DNA of 64,000 nucleotides from Clavulina sp. PMI_390 (taxonomy: Eukaryota; Basidiomycota; Agaricomycetes; Cantharellales; Hydnaceae): contig WIDE01000022.1 in the NCBI GenBank assembly GCA_015039315.1, forward strand, positions 327,968 to 391,967. Direction: 5' to 3'. A program made the position numbers and the translations under genes. How positions within the stretch are numbered: position 1 is the first letter of the stretch; the number at the start of each line of letters is the position of its first letter. The notes under the pieces are model-generated. The model was not told where the DNA came from. It made no database searches and saw only the letters and a program-made list of their open reading frames with translations. Shown piece by piece: positions 8,580-20,677 of the stretch.

Positions 8580-11500
8580 TTAGAAAGGTGGTCTCGGGCT
8601 TTCCGGGCTCAGCAGACTTCCCCCGCTCGAGCCCTCCATGCCCGGTGCCGTGCCGTAGCTAGCGCTCGTCCCCTGGGACAACTGGTGTCGCCTCCTCTCG
8701 CCGCGCTCCTTGCGCCGCCTCCCACCAGAAGAAGACGAAGCAGAAGCAACCTCCCAGCCCCAGACCTGTGCAATCCATTTCTCCATGTTGGTGCGTGTAG
8801 CTTGCATCTCTACGACCCATGGGTGTTTGAGCATATCGCGTGGGGCAGGGCGTAGGGTTGCATCGACAGTAAGCCTGCATAGAGTAAATGACGCAGGCCA
8901 AGATGGAGATTGAAATGACATGGATACGAAAAAAAGAAGAGGAAAGAAACGGGAGAAAGTCAGTAATTTTCCAAAAGGAAACAGAGAGAAGAGGAGAGAA
9001 GAATTGGCAAATCGCAAACGTACGCAGTCTTGATAAAGTCCTTCATGGCGGGACTCCACATGGCGCCTCCGCCCTCAGTGTCCTCCTCGTCATCCTCCAA
9101 CTGCGGGACCGGCCCGTGCACGATGACCTGGAGTTGCTCGATCGGCCCGAGATCAGGCGGGTATGGGAACTTGTTTTGCGCAAATTCAAGTAGGGAGAGC
9201 CCTGTGGACCAAACATCCGAGCGGATCGAATAAGGGCGGCCTTCAATGCGCTCGGGCTATTTTGGTGGAGAGGAGGTACCATAGTACGGGATAAAATGAT
9301 TAGATGTGAGCGAATTTAGAAACTCGAGTGTCATTTTTGGCAATGAGGACAGCGGATGTGAACTCACCGCCATGTAATACGCGGTCCCGGTAAAGGTCTC
9401 AGCGACCGAGAGGACGAGGTCACCCGACACGCCAAAGTCGCATAGTTTGACTACGCCAGAGTGGGTGAGGACAATATTGGAAGGCTTGATGTCTATCAAG
9501 CGGTGCAGGCGCAGATTCAGATGCAGATCACGTCACACGACCACCATGCGTGGAGGGCCAAGAGGGAGGGAGGGGGGGAAAAACGAGTCGAGGATGAGCC
9601 AATTTTGCGCGAGAAATGCGACACAAGGGTCGAACATGAGGGTGAGGAAAAAGAGAAGCGAAATAAGAAGCGCAAAAGAAGGGACGAATAGCCTGAGGCT
9701 GAGTCCATCCCGGCGGAATGAAGGAAGAAACGAGGGGTAACCGAAAATCCTGCTAGCCCTGCAAGGAAAGAGAAAGAAAAAAGTGAAGAGGAAGATGTAC
9801 TCACCCCGATGGATGACTTTCATCGAGTGCAGATAATCCAAGCCATTGAGAATACCCAGGGCGATTTTACCCATAATCTTCTCGCTAACGCGTCCAAAGC
9901 CCATCTGGCGGATCCTCCGCGCAATGCTGTCAAGACTGCCGCCCTCGCAATACTCCATCAAGAGGCAGATCTCTGGGGCGCCAGGTCCACCACCCGGAGG
10001 CTGAGGAGGTCGAACTAGCACCCCTTCGTCATCCTCGTCGTATGAGCTGGACGACGAGCGGCCCTTCCTCGCGGAGTCGGCAATGAAGCGCGAGCCCGCG
10101 CCATTACCAACAAACGCGCCGTAGAATGCAGTAATGTTCTCGTGACGACTCTCACTAAGGCTGCGGTACTCGTGCAAAAGTGCTTTGGGATTTGTCGCGC
10201 TTGTTGCGGGCACAACCTTTTGTGCCATAATGAGCGTTGGGTTGCGCCGGTCGCGCACCTTGAACACGGCGCCCGACGCGCCCTCACCGAGACGCGCAAG
10301 GATTTCGAGGTCAGACGATTCACCCATCCAGGGGGTGCGGATTGTCGCAGTGGATGTTGACGTGGATGTCGAGGTGGTTGAATTGGTCGTAGTGGTCGAG
10401 AGCGGGGAAGCCTGTGCAGGGTTCGAGTTTGAGGGCACCATAGGTGCTGAGCCAGAGGAGAACGAGGAGGCTCTAGCGACTCCCAGATTCAGTTGGGCAA
10501 ACTCGTCAGCTGGAGGGGATGGTCCATCCGCCAGCTGGGACTGGGAGCGCCTGGCGGCGGCATTACCTTCCTCGATCGCCCTCCGCACATCGTCCATTGA
10601 CGCGGGGGCACGGTATGAGCCCGAGGTGCCTGCACCTCCAGGACGCATCGTACTGAGGTCGGGGCGCAGGGTTGGGATAGCATCGGGGTTCATGCCCATG
10701 GGGTTCAGCGATGGACGCCGACCATAGTAGCCCACATCTTCATCATCGTCCCATTCAACATCGGACCCCGAGGAGTGGCTCCACGAATCCATGTCACTGC
10801 TTGTGCGGCGCGCGGCATCGATCGGATCGCCACCTGCTGCTGCTGCCACCGCAGCTGCATCGGCATTCGAATTGGAATTGGACCGAGAATGGGATTGGGC
10901 TCGACCACCTCCGCCTCCACCATGATGCGAGTTGAGGGATAAGGAAGAGGTATTCAGATTCAGGCGAGGCATGGAGGGGCGAGCACGCGGCTGGAGGGTG
11001 TTCGGCTGGAGCCCGCCGTTTGGGATGCCTGGGCCGAGACCACTGAGCGAGGATGATTGCTGGTGACGGGAGGCAGCACCACTGCTACCAGAATCGATGC
11101 CGCCATTTGGGGCTAGGGAGATCAATGGGGAGGATGGGATGTCGAGAGAGATCAAGGGGGGCCCACCGTCACTAAGAACTTGCTGTGGAGGAGTGGTGCG
11201 TGACGACGCAGAGGACGATGAAGTCATGGGAACAGACCCGATGGCAGCGGCCTTGAGATTGCTGAGGGACTGCGAAGATGTGAGCCCATCCAATGATAGT
11301 TTTGGTTTCTGGCGGGCATTAGGGTATGGTTGGGCGAGATTAAAGTTTGATGACTGCCATTGGTTGGACGCTCCAGCGCCAGGTCCGGTGGAAAGTGAGA
11401 GTGAGAGCACGGGACGCGATGGAGCAGGGCTGGGCCCATCACCTGGCAGATGAAGGCCAGATGGCTGAGATCGGGATGCCTGTATGGGCGGAGGGCGCAG

Positions 11501-11674
11501 GGAAAATGCGGGAGGCGATCCGGAAGCAGATGAAGATGAGGAAAGGTAGGGAGCTGGCACAGGCACAGGGGCCGGCACTGACTGGGACGATTGAGACGAT
11601 GAGTGGCCTGGCACAGATGGCAATGGGCGTGCTCCTGCAGGCCGCGTACGAGCAGCAGGGTTCAATGAGGCCAT
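8580..11674 (-). CDS. MAP kinase kinase, Mkk1/2 (cell-wall integrity) type
   Basis: STE7-family dual-specificity kinase. Exons 9805-11674, 9368-9492, 9024-9256 and 8580-8874 give 840 residues. The first ~455 residues are Ser/Pro/Ala-rich and probably disordered. The kinase domain starts near residue 460: P-loop [12 protein letters not shown], the lysine in MAQKVV, HRDIKPSN (split by intron 1), [10 protein letters not shown], an activation segment with SVAETFTGT giving the S...T phospho-sites of MEKs, YYMAPERIEG, then [12 protein letters not shown]. An acidic insert with [12 protein letters not shown] sits between the ATP-site strands. SVAETFTGT and PERI fit yeast Mkk1/Mkk2 (Pkc1-Bck1-Mkk-Slt2 pathway) better than Ste7 or Pbs2. 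That assignment is inference from motifs. The C-terminal ~70 residues are basic then Ser/Pro-rich. ATG 11674 is the first true ATG, since the longer frame starts at TTG. Intron 1 is 312 nt. Confidence 0.88.
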
Positions 11675-14600
11675 CGTGGACGGGGTCAAATGCTATAGCG
11701 GGGGCAGCAGACAGAGGGCGGCGTTGCTAGAGAAAGCGAAAGTCTGGGACAGTCCTTTGGACGGTTCACACCAATGCGCGCGCGTCCGTGTAATCCACAA
11801 GCGTGTGCAGTACTGGATCAGCTCGTAGACGACGAGGAGCTTAGGGGGAATAGCCAGATGCTGCACAGAGAGGCTGGGGCTATAAGTAGCGCACAGAGAG
11901 AGAGGAAGAAGGGAGAGAAGGAAGGAGCAAAGAGGCGAATCGATTCTCAGCAGGTGTTTGTATTTTTTTTTCTCCCTACTACAATCCATTTGTAAAAGCT
12001 CCGGTGGTGATTCAACAGTGGTAAAAGTATATTAATCCCATTCTATTCAGGACCTGCAGATCCCTTTGCTTCCCAAGCGGCCCCTCCCCCATGCATTCTC
12101 CCTGGGCCTGTCATCGAGATCATTGACACGAATTAGATAGCGTCTAGATAGCCTCCAATTCTGCGCTTCACAGGCCCGGACGAGGGAGGGCCCAGGCAAG
12201 CTTGCTCGCTGCTCTGTCTTTGGGTAACAGAGTCAGTTCTCGCATCAGCATCAGAGCCGGCGCATTGGCTACTCTCTTCCTACTCTGATAAGCCATCTCG
12301 CCTAATAGTGCGTATACAACATCATCCCTACCCTGCACGAGCCCAAAGTAATGACTCTACGGCTCACGCCCTGATTCTACGAGCCAGCCGATCGTTCACG
12401 CGCGCTCGATCAATTCGCTTTGGGCTCTTCTTCCCCGCCTCGCTTATCCCTCCACTGACAGCCAATCCCTCGCCTCGCGTCTCGACGCCACTCACTCGCA
12501 CACGCTGGGCACATCTTATCTCTCTCTACAGACGCACACATACACACACGTGCTGCAGTAAACCCCACGTCAGACAGACAGACATGCCCGCTCCTCCCCT
12601 GGTCCCTCGTCATGAAACGGCACCCGTCGTCCGTCCTCCGTCTGACACACAAAGCCCCACATTTCTAACAGTCATCTTCCGCTGAGTAGTACCTTTTGTC
12701 TGACTGTACTCGTGGCATTGCGCACTTCGAATGCCGTACTTCAATTTGAGCACAATGGCCGTGAGCTTCCATTAGCCGAAGGGACCACTACTCTTTTGCT
12801 CTCTTTCTGTCTTTGCTCGAGTTACGCGCCTAAGAACTGCAGACGCACGAGTACCGCCCGGCCGCCCCCCCTCCCCGCGTCCTTCTCTCGCTACGCTCAG
12901 CCACTGTTCGGCCGACCCCGAGGTCCGCCACGCACAATTCTATACTGTGCGCATAAGTGAAGTGTCATGTACTGTGTTGCATTATACTATACTAGAATGG
13001 GCACCTATCACCGGAACGGTACGCCTCCCCGGCAAATGAACGGATCGGCGGCTGTTCATCATCTGTTCAAGGGCTGATAGGTTTGCTTCAAGCGAGCGAA
13101 CGATCAAACAAGTGAGTGAGTATGTATATATACATGACATTGGGGTGGGTGAGCGACGCGACGCAACTCATGGCTGTCGATAAACCGTCGCTAACTGTAG
13201 TTCCCCGAGTCATTTCTACTATTATAATTTATTCGGGCTCTTACACCTGCCATAGTAGGACAAACGAGGTCCGGCATCTTGGACGCTTTTTCTTTTTACC
13301 ATCCTGACTTTCCTGCGCCTGTGTGTCAATCATCGCAAGCGCGCTTGAGAGCACGCATCCAATCATGATAGATGGTGTGATCGTCGCTGCCTCGGCTTGT
13401 ACGCGAGTGTGTAGACCCTCACTCCCTCCCTTTGTGGCAAATGAAATGAGCCACAAGGGTCCTCTCCACTTCTACCTCCATGGACATTCTCCGGCTCTAC
13501 GTGGAAGCCTCGGAAAATCTCTTGCAGTGCACGTTGTGTGTGTCTTAGAAGCAGCAGCACATCCCTTCATGCCTCACCACACCGCGTGTCAATACACACT
13601 GCACCCGAACACGTCGCGCACACACCCTTTCTCTGTAGAACCTCTCCTGCTTCCTCTTCATCTCTATTCTGACGCCTGAAGATCCATGCCATGATTTGCT
13701 CGCATTCGAGGGTGCGCGTCCTCGATTTCCGGCATTGCATGAATCATCATCAAACCGCGGTCGAGGCTCTCTCCTCACCCTCCCTCATCCAGCCTTGCAA
13801 CAACGGCCAGCGCTCGGTTGATTTCGTCACTTGTCAGCCCAACTGAGCGGCCCTCAGCAACGAAAAAAAAAAGAAACCAAAGCGAACCGCCGGCCCCATG
13901 ACATAACTGTTGCAGATTAAGCTTACTGGTCAGGGGGAGGCGAGGCGAGAAGAGACCAACCAACCGATCGCTCCGTCCAACAGCTCCTCAGGAACCCGCT
14001 AAGCATGACCGACAACGCTCGCCCCCCATCTCAGATCTGCGCACCTCTGAATCATACTGTCGCCATCGCCCGGACGACCTCGGTGAAACGCGATCTGCAA
14101 ATCTGCAATCGCGATTTCCGCTTAGACTCAAAACAATCCCTTGCAGTCATTCTCGCGAGGAATTTGACTAGGGATAAATAGGATTGACCGACTCCCCATT
14201 AATTCATCAGCCACTCATGACGAAACGAGGGGGATTGTTGGATCTTCTGCTTGGAACTCTTTTGCCCCGTGCTCGGAATTCTAGAATGTGTCGCAGCTGC
14301 TGCGTCAGAGCCCAGCCTTGGCCTGGCTGGTGGCGGCGAGCATACATGATCAACAGCCTGACGACAAGAATAGCCTGAAAAAAGGGACTAACATTGCAAT
14401 TGGGGGAGATCTCCGGCGGCCGATAGATCCAGCCTGCGTGCACTTCCAGGACTTGCAAAGCTGTCAACTTCCCTTGGTAGCGTCATCGATAATCCCCGTA
14501 GCCTCGAGGTGATAATGGAGTAAACTCCGCTAGCCTACCAGCACGACAAGGCTATTTGGGTTGGGGCGGGATATCGGCGGTTCCGCCAGTGGGTGTTTAG

Positions 14601-16346
14601 CGTCCAATACACGTGGGCCCGCGACACGACACGAGAAAGGGCTACGGAGAATTCGCGAACTCTAACAGCTATTCCGTCCTTTTCGGACCGCGACCCAGAG
14701 GATTATTCGGTTCATGAAGTTCTGAGCTAGGATCCAGCCTTAGTCTCGCCCCAAACCTCGGCTTCGACCTCGCCTCAGCGGGGAGGTGGGCGGACAGCAA
14801 CGCCAACTTGCATGATCATGAACGGGCGGCGGTTCGATGATTGGCTCCAGCATGCATCTAAAGAACCCGAATCCAGAGGGTCGGTGCATGCTGGGCGCAT
14901 ACTGGCTGGCTGCCAATGACAATTCCATTATAGAGGCATTGGGGCTGATATGACAGGATGGCGACAACAGAGGGCCTGCGCGCTGGCTGCTTCGTGGTTC
15001 ATCTAGAGATCCCATCTATTCGGAGGGGGTAAGCGACGGCGATAAGTCTGGATCGGACGGCTTAGAGTTAGTGCAGGTGGCAGATCCTGTCAACAACGTC
15101 AACGTCATACCCTGCTAGTAGCAGAGGTAATATTGCATGCGCGCAACCGAGCTCACGCCTTGAGGCAGGGCTGCTTTCGCATTCGTCGACGGCAGCAGTA
15201 GCTGCAGCTACGGCAACTGCAGGGAATCAGCGCCCCGGTGCCTCCTTGGCACATCTTTTGACCTGGTAAGCCGTCATAAGCCACTGGAGTGCAGCTGCAT
15301 TGACCTGTCTATTTGATTAATTACGTTTCGCTTGGGGCCTGCCTGTGTCAGACTTCGAGATGCCAGCGAAATGATATACCGCCTATCCCCTTCGAAAATT
15401 CGCGGAGAATCCTTTCAACGAAGGCGTTCCATCGTCACAACTCGCTGCAGCAGCGAGGAGGGGAGGAAGCGCATCTCAAGTCCCCGATCAGTCAGCAGCC
15501 ACACGCCAGTTTGCTCCACTGAATTGGACAGCGGAACCGCAAGCAGGGCCAGGATGGGCTGAACCCGGTTCTTCGCTCTGATTTGCGCAGTCAAGGTTAA
15601 GCTTGGCGCTCATTCTCGTCGCCGCGGCACGGAGACTGGACCGATACCACATTTTCTGGCTCTGGTTATTGATGCCTGTCGAGACTCGCATTTATCCCAT
15701 CACCTCCACCACATGCGGACGGCCCGCGAGGTCGAGGTTGGCGTCCCGCCTGTCATCTGTTTGATGCAATTCTATAGGTTCAATGCTTCAGATCAAGGAA
15801 CTAGCTGGGGTTCTCGCTGCACGATGCATAGATGGACGATGCGACATGAACGGGGGAGGGCAAGTTGGCTTCATGAACAGTACAGTGTTCTACATGTACC
15901 ACACCTCTCGCACTTTCCACGCCCATAATGATAATCATACTTCCTGGTGAGCCGAACTACTGTGGCGATGAATGAGATCGATATCGATTGAGGGAATAGA
16001 TACGTCAATGGTGAGATTGTAACCTAGCTTTCTGTGCCAGGTGGGGAGTATATATCGAGTGGCCACGATGCTGTGAGAGACCTCAATCTCTGTCCATTTC
16101 TGTTACACACATGGGTATCAATATCATCACCCACGCTATTCACTCTCATTCCCAACAAGTAAACGAGGGCTCCGAAGAAGAATTAAAAATAGGATTCGGC
16201 GCGCAGGGGTGAGCCATTGTACAGAGGATGATGAGCGTACAACAACAATGTGAAAAGTGGAGGATAAGCAAGGTCGAATAGAGATGATGGGAAATTGGAG
16301 TGGGGAAGATTCCCTGGGATGTGTGAAGAACGGTTGGTTGCGGAGT
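11675..16346. other. gene-poor region of 4.7 kb
   Basis: I find no exon chain with family resemblance on either strand. Open frames here (for example 12308-12685 and 13323-13679 on +) are rich in Ser, Arg, His and Pro and read like translated pyrimidine-rich DNA. A CA-rich run lies near 12534-12550. Short inverted repeats occur (CTGAGCGGCCCTCAG near 13844), but I cannot assign a role. The left end must hold the MKK promoter and 5' UTR, and the right end the eIF2 gamma 3' UTR. A non-coding transcript, diverged mobile-element debris or a long regulatory region are all possible. Confidence 0.4.
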
Positions 16347-18333
16347 CTAATCGACTTCCATGATGGTACCTCTCCGCACACTACCCCAACCTGGAAATGA
16401 AAGAATGACGCGTTACTTGCAATGAACACGCTAAACATAACAACGTACGTACCGACTAATCGCCAATGCTTGTCAATACGTCGGCTAAGTGCGACCTTCT
16501 CGCCAATCTCAGTGCAGGCTGGGGAAGTAAGTTGGATCTTCGCCAAATCGCCCTTGACGCTGATTACACGACCGCCAGTGGAAGTCGAGCCAATGTTCAC
16601 CATGAGCACCTCATTTTTTGCAAGTTTTTGGACCTGTCCAAGCATAGAGGAATGAGCACCTGTCGGAAAGCAAATAAGCGAGCTTGGGCGTCATACCTTT
16701 GTCTGTTTCTTATCATCCGTCCTTACACCAAGCAACCGTCGCAGCAAGAAATAGCTGATTTCAAGCTCTGAGACAAACCTTTGGGTCATTTGGGGCTTTG
16801 AGTTTTTATTGGAATAGAGCGCACCAGTGTAGATATTGGGGAGCTTGCCGACTGTCCCAAGAACTTGACCGACGAGCCGATCGGCACGGCAAAGCGTAGG
16901 GTCGATCAAGGTACCAACACCGATGAGCCCGCCAGGGACCGCATACTGTAGAGGGTTGTTCTCTGCTAGGAGAGTAACAATGGTGCTGAAGATGGGTTGG
17001 CATCGGACCTTCCCTTCGTTGTCTTTGGTAACGATCCCCGGTCGAACCTCGATTTGCATCCCCAGTTTTAATACTCCGGTTAGAATAGATCCACCGGCGA
17101 CGCCACCTCTGAGGTCATCGACTTCCGAACCTGGTCGATTGACGTCGAAAGATCGGATAACGATAAGGCGGGGTTCGGAGGTGAAGTCTCGGACGGGGAT
17201 GGGGATCCGTTTGATGATGTACTCATTAATGGCGTCAATGTTGTATTTCAGCTGAGCAGAGATTGGAACAATTGGAGATGACTCGGCGACAGTGCCTGGA
17301 GCAAGGGAGAGCGAAAGAGAAGGTCACCAACCAGCCATCGATCAACGTTGACACGATTCGACTATACCTTTTACGAACGCGACAATGTCTTTCTGTTGTG
17401 CAAGAGCGGCTTCCTCACGAATGAGATCGACCTTGTTTTGGAGAATGATAATGTTTTCTAATCTCATGATTTCGACAGCGGCAAGATGTTCCGAGGTTTG
17501 AGGTTGGGGGCAAGATTCGTTGGCAGCGATCAGCAGAAGGGCAGCGTCCATGACGGCAGCACCGTTTAACATGGTGGCCATGAGAATGTCGTGACCAGGG
17601 CACTAATGTAATCCAGATGAGTGGTTGAGCAAGCCAGATATAAGGAAGGGCATCTCACATCAACGAAGGAAACATGTCTACAAGACTCGGAATGTTCTCA
17701 GGATACTCTGAGGACTTCGAGGAGTCATGGGACTCACCGGAGCAGCTTCATCTTCCCACCACAGCCAGGTCTCTCGCAATCTACTACATCTTCTTTGTCG
17801 GAGCGATACGAGCGATAGCACCCTGGCCTTGGGCAAGCTTCGTTTTGACATTTATAGATCTAAACAAGAGATAATCGTTTATTCAGGTCAATACTTTGTC
17901 GGATAGGGGTTATGATGCCCTCTGACGCGTACTCACCTTGGCATTGGCATACCCCAACTTGATCGTAATATTTCGCTCAAGTTCATTCTTGAACCTGACA
18001 GTCAGGACACCGGATATTGCTTTCACGACTGTCGATTTGCCGTGGGCGACATGTCCAATGGTGCCTATTTGTATCAACCACAATCAAGAAGCTCAGTTCC
18101 GTAAGCCCAGAAAGTTGACCATCTTCGGGTGGGAAGCAGATCCAGGACTAACCGAGGTTGATTGTTGCCTAAGAAGATGTATAGATAGTATAATTTAGCG
18201 TTTAAATGCATAACAGAGAGTCTGTAGCATAGTTTCGTACTTGTCTTGAGATGACCTGAGGGCTCAAGGGTGTTAATGTCGTGATGTCCACATTGGGATC
18301 TTGTACGGCAAGGCCGTTGTTGGCTCTCTCCAT
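16347..18333 (-). CDS. translation initiation factor eIF2 subunit gamma
   Basis: GTPase subunit that binds Met-tRNAi in the eIF2 ternary complex. Start ATG 18333 ([16 protein letters not shown]). The exon order includes 18241-18333, a 16-nt micro-exon 18153-18168 and 17937-18064. Motifs in order: G1 [27 protein letters not shown], a zinc knuckle ([21 protein letters not shown]), G3 VDCPGHD, then [17 protein letters not shown]4 [16 protein letters not shown], domain [29 protein letters not shown] and a C-terminal [14 protein letters not shown]. The stop is at 16347. A 57-nt intron (16768-16824) has no in-frame stop, and removing it restores NIYTELEIS. Sequence is close to the family throughout, so the call is firm. 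Confidence 0.95.
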
Positions 18334-18595
18334 TAGGGTGTGGAAAAGCTATTTAGACCCTCAGAGACCGTGAAAGCTATGGTTTCGTCGAGATCGAGTG
18401 TTTGGTAGACGCGGCGCTTCTGATTGTAGAGTCGTCGATTGAGAGGTTCACGTGACCGGTAAAAAAAGAGGTCGAGTCATTTGTTCTCATCCCTTTCTTC
18501 AGGCTCGGCATTAGTGCAGACGTTTACAATGTCTCATGAAGTCAACTAGAAGCAGTCTCTAGGGCCAAGTAAAACAAAATTCTAATTATTTGAGA

Positions 18596-20401
18596 TCATT
18601 GTCCCTTTCTTCGTCTCGGTGGAGCGGGGAATACCAATGGCAGTTTCAGCACCATTGTCTTCTGCTCATTAGCTTTTTCGGCTGTGATGTTGAGTGCCTT
18701 CCTCTGATCAGGGGTCAGTGTTTCTCGTTGACAACCTGTGGAAGTCAACATGAATCAGTCGTACAATAGTGAGGCGAATGACTGGTGTACTCACCCAAAG
18801 TTTTGAAAAGGTTGACAACGCTAGGGATAGAATATTTGATCAGCATGGGTTTAGAAAACAGCTGAGGAGAGAATGGTACCTTGGGGAGTCCATTTTCAGG
18901 TCGTCAGCAATCCACCCAGCATGAGTTTTCCAACGATCTACCCTCAGGACCAATGAGAACATATAGGTCAAGAGTCTAGTATCACATGCACTGGTGTATT
19001 TAGGCCTGAAGGGTCGATGTGAGTCATGGGGCAGGGTATGGAAGGTTTCGACAAGACTGACTGATCATTTCCACGGGGATGCTCAGTGAATCGCTCAAAT
19101 AAACCATCTCTTAGCAGATCTGGGACGCTTTTCAGCCTCTCTTCAACAAGATCTCGCCCGGTTTGGTTGTCTGGACCAGTTTTGTGAAGTAAAGTTTGGC
19201 AGGCTCGCCGGAAGGCTAGCATTGACGACACAACAATAACCAATTTCCTAGGGGATCATGAGCAAGTGCGCGGGGGCTTCGAGAAAATAACGAGGGACGA
19301 CGAACAGGGAAGGTTTATCAAGCTTTCCGATACGATCCGTGCTGAAGAAATTGTTAAGATGTCGGCCAACCCATCTCGAGTGCCGTTCAGGCAAAAGTGC
19401 TTTGCGATCTTCTGTTGAGCTGGCTAATATGTATGGTTGGATCGATATCGCTTTTAGTTCAGCTTCCGGAACGACGTCGAAGATATCGTACACCTATGAA
19501 AAGCAAGCTTTGAGTCGAGAAAGCAAATTGGGGTAGAAGTGCTACTCACGTCAGAAGCCTTGGCTGCATTCTCGTTAACAGGGGGAATCGGGCGAGCATC
19601 GGCCATCGAGGCGGTGATTTCGGCTGCATAGAAAGGGTTAATTTGACCCTTCAAAGGGGAAAACGGACGGCGCGAACCTTGTGACGGGAGTGCCGAGGTC
19701 CCAACGTCGATCTCATTCTGGACATGGCTAACGACTCCTTGAAGGGCAGACACATCTACTTGATTGCGTTCGGCAGCACGGATTGCCTTAATGGCTTTTT
19801 TGGAGCCAAATGTTTCCCCAAGATTATTGCGGGCTAGGCGGTATTGAGTCTGGTCTGTCGGCGATGATTTTGTGCGACCCTTGAGAGCCTTTACGGTTCG
19901 GGACATGAGATGGGTGGGGGCGCGGTAGAGTTTGACTTCATGTGTCGTTTTGTCGTATATTCCAACGAGATATCTTGAAAATACACAATAGTCTGAGTAA
20001 GAGTGAGTGAACAGGAAGCGAAATCGAGTGACATACTGGGCAGTGATATCGTCGTTTGATCGATCTCCTTGCGAGGCACTAAAGTATTCTATAGCTTCCG
20101 TGCTTCCTTTTAGGATGTGATGGGGTTCAGAACCCTCTGCTACCAGGCGCGGTTTTTCGCGGTATAGCTGAAAAGATGTCGAAGGAGGCGGTTGCACCGC
20201 AGGAAAGACAGCTTATGCGGAAGACCAAGGAGGAGCTTAATGAGCAATTGGGTAGTGGATCCTATCATGTATGATGTTAAACATACCCAGAACTGGTCCA
20301 ACATCGCTGGAAGTGGAGGCGATAGAAATTTTGACGGCTTGGGTTCCGTCAGTGTCCGATTGTCTCTTTCGCTTTTTAGATTGGGAGGAGGCAGAATCCA
20401 T
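18596..20401 (-). CDS. RPA49: RNA polymerase I subunit A49 (RPA49/PAF53) homologue
   Basis: Pol I-specific subunit. The N-terminal part dimerises with A34.5 and the C-terminal tandem winged helices bind DNA. The protein starts MDSASSQSKKRKRQSD, then VLAVFPAVQPPPSTSFQLYR across intron 1. The A49 signature LMSRTVKALKGR and the RLARNNLGETFGSKKA block follow. The middle has PEAELKAISIQPYILAS and the C-terminal helices read KSVPDLLRDGLFERF, YMFSLVLRVDRWKT and CQRETLTPDQRKALNIT. It ends APPRRRKGQ with TGA at 18596-18598. At least six short introns are needed. It lies upstream of eIF2 gamma on the same strand, 262 bp away. Family assignment rests on motif order, and individual exon ends are approximate. 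Confidence 0.85.
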
Positions 20402-20677
20402 CTATTAGACTTGTTTTTAGTTGAGAAAGAGACCTGTAATAATATTGTGGCCAAGAGCAGAGTCTGGATGGCGGGAGGCCACCGGCTTCGGGACTGGATC
20501 GGCAGGTTCCGTCGTGCGGACTTCACTAGGAACCTCATCTCAAACCCTCAGCCACAAAACCCTCAGCTCACGATTTGCCTCAGACCACATAATAACACTG
20601 AAACGCGCCTTAATCACCACGCTGCATCTGGTCGTTCCAAATCTGGTTTATAATTCTTATTTGGGTAGGGCTTAGTG

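Noticed and set aside
8580..11689. Long MAPKK frame starting at 11689
   Set aside because: It begins with TTG. The first ATG is 11674, and the frame beyond 9804 is intron.
12308..12685. Possible + strand gene in the gene-poor island
   Set aside because: Pyrimidine-rich DNA giving Ser/Arg/His/Pro-rich peptide. No splice-supported partner exon, no family match.
13840..13862. Hairpin CTGAGCGGCCCTCAG as a possible riboswitch or terminator
   Set aside because: Only one short stem. No conserved riboswitch core and no nearby gene in the right orientation.
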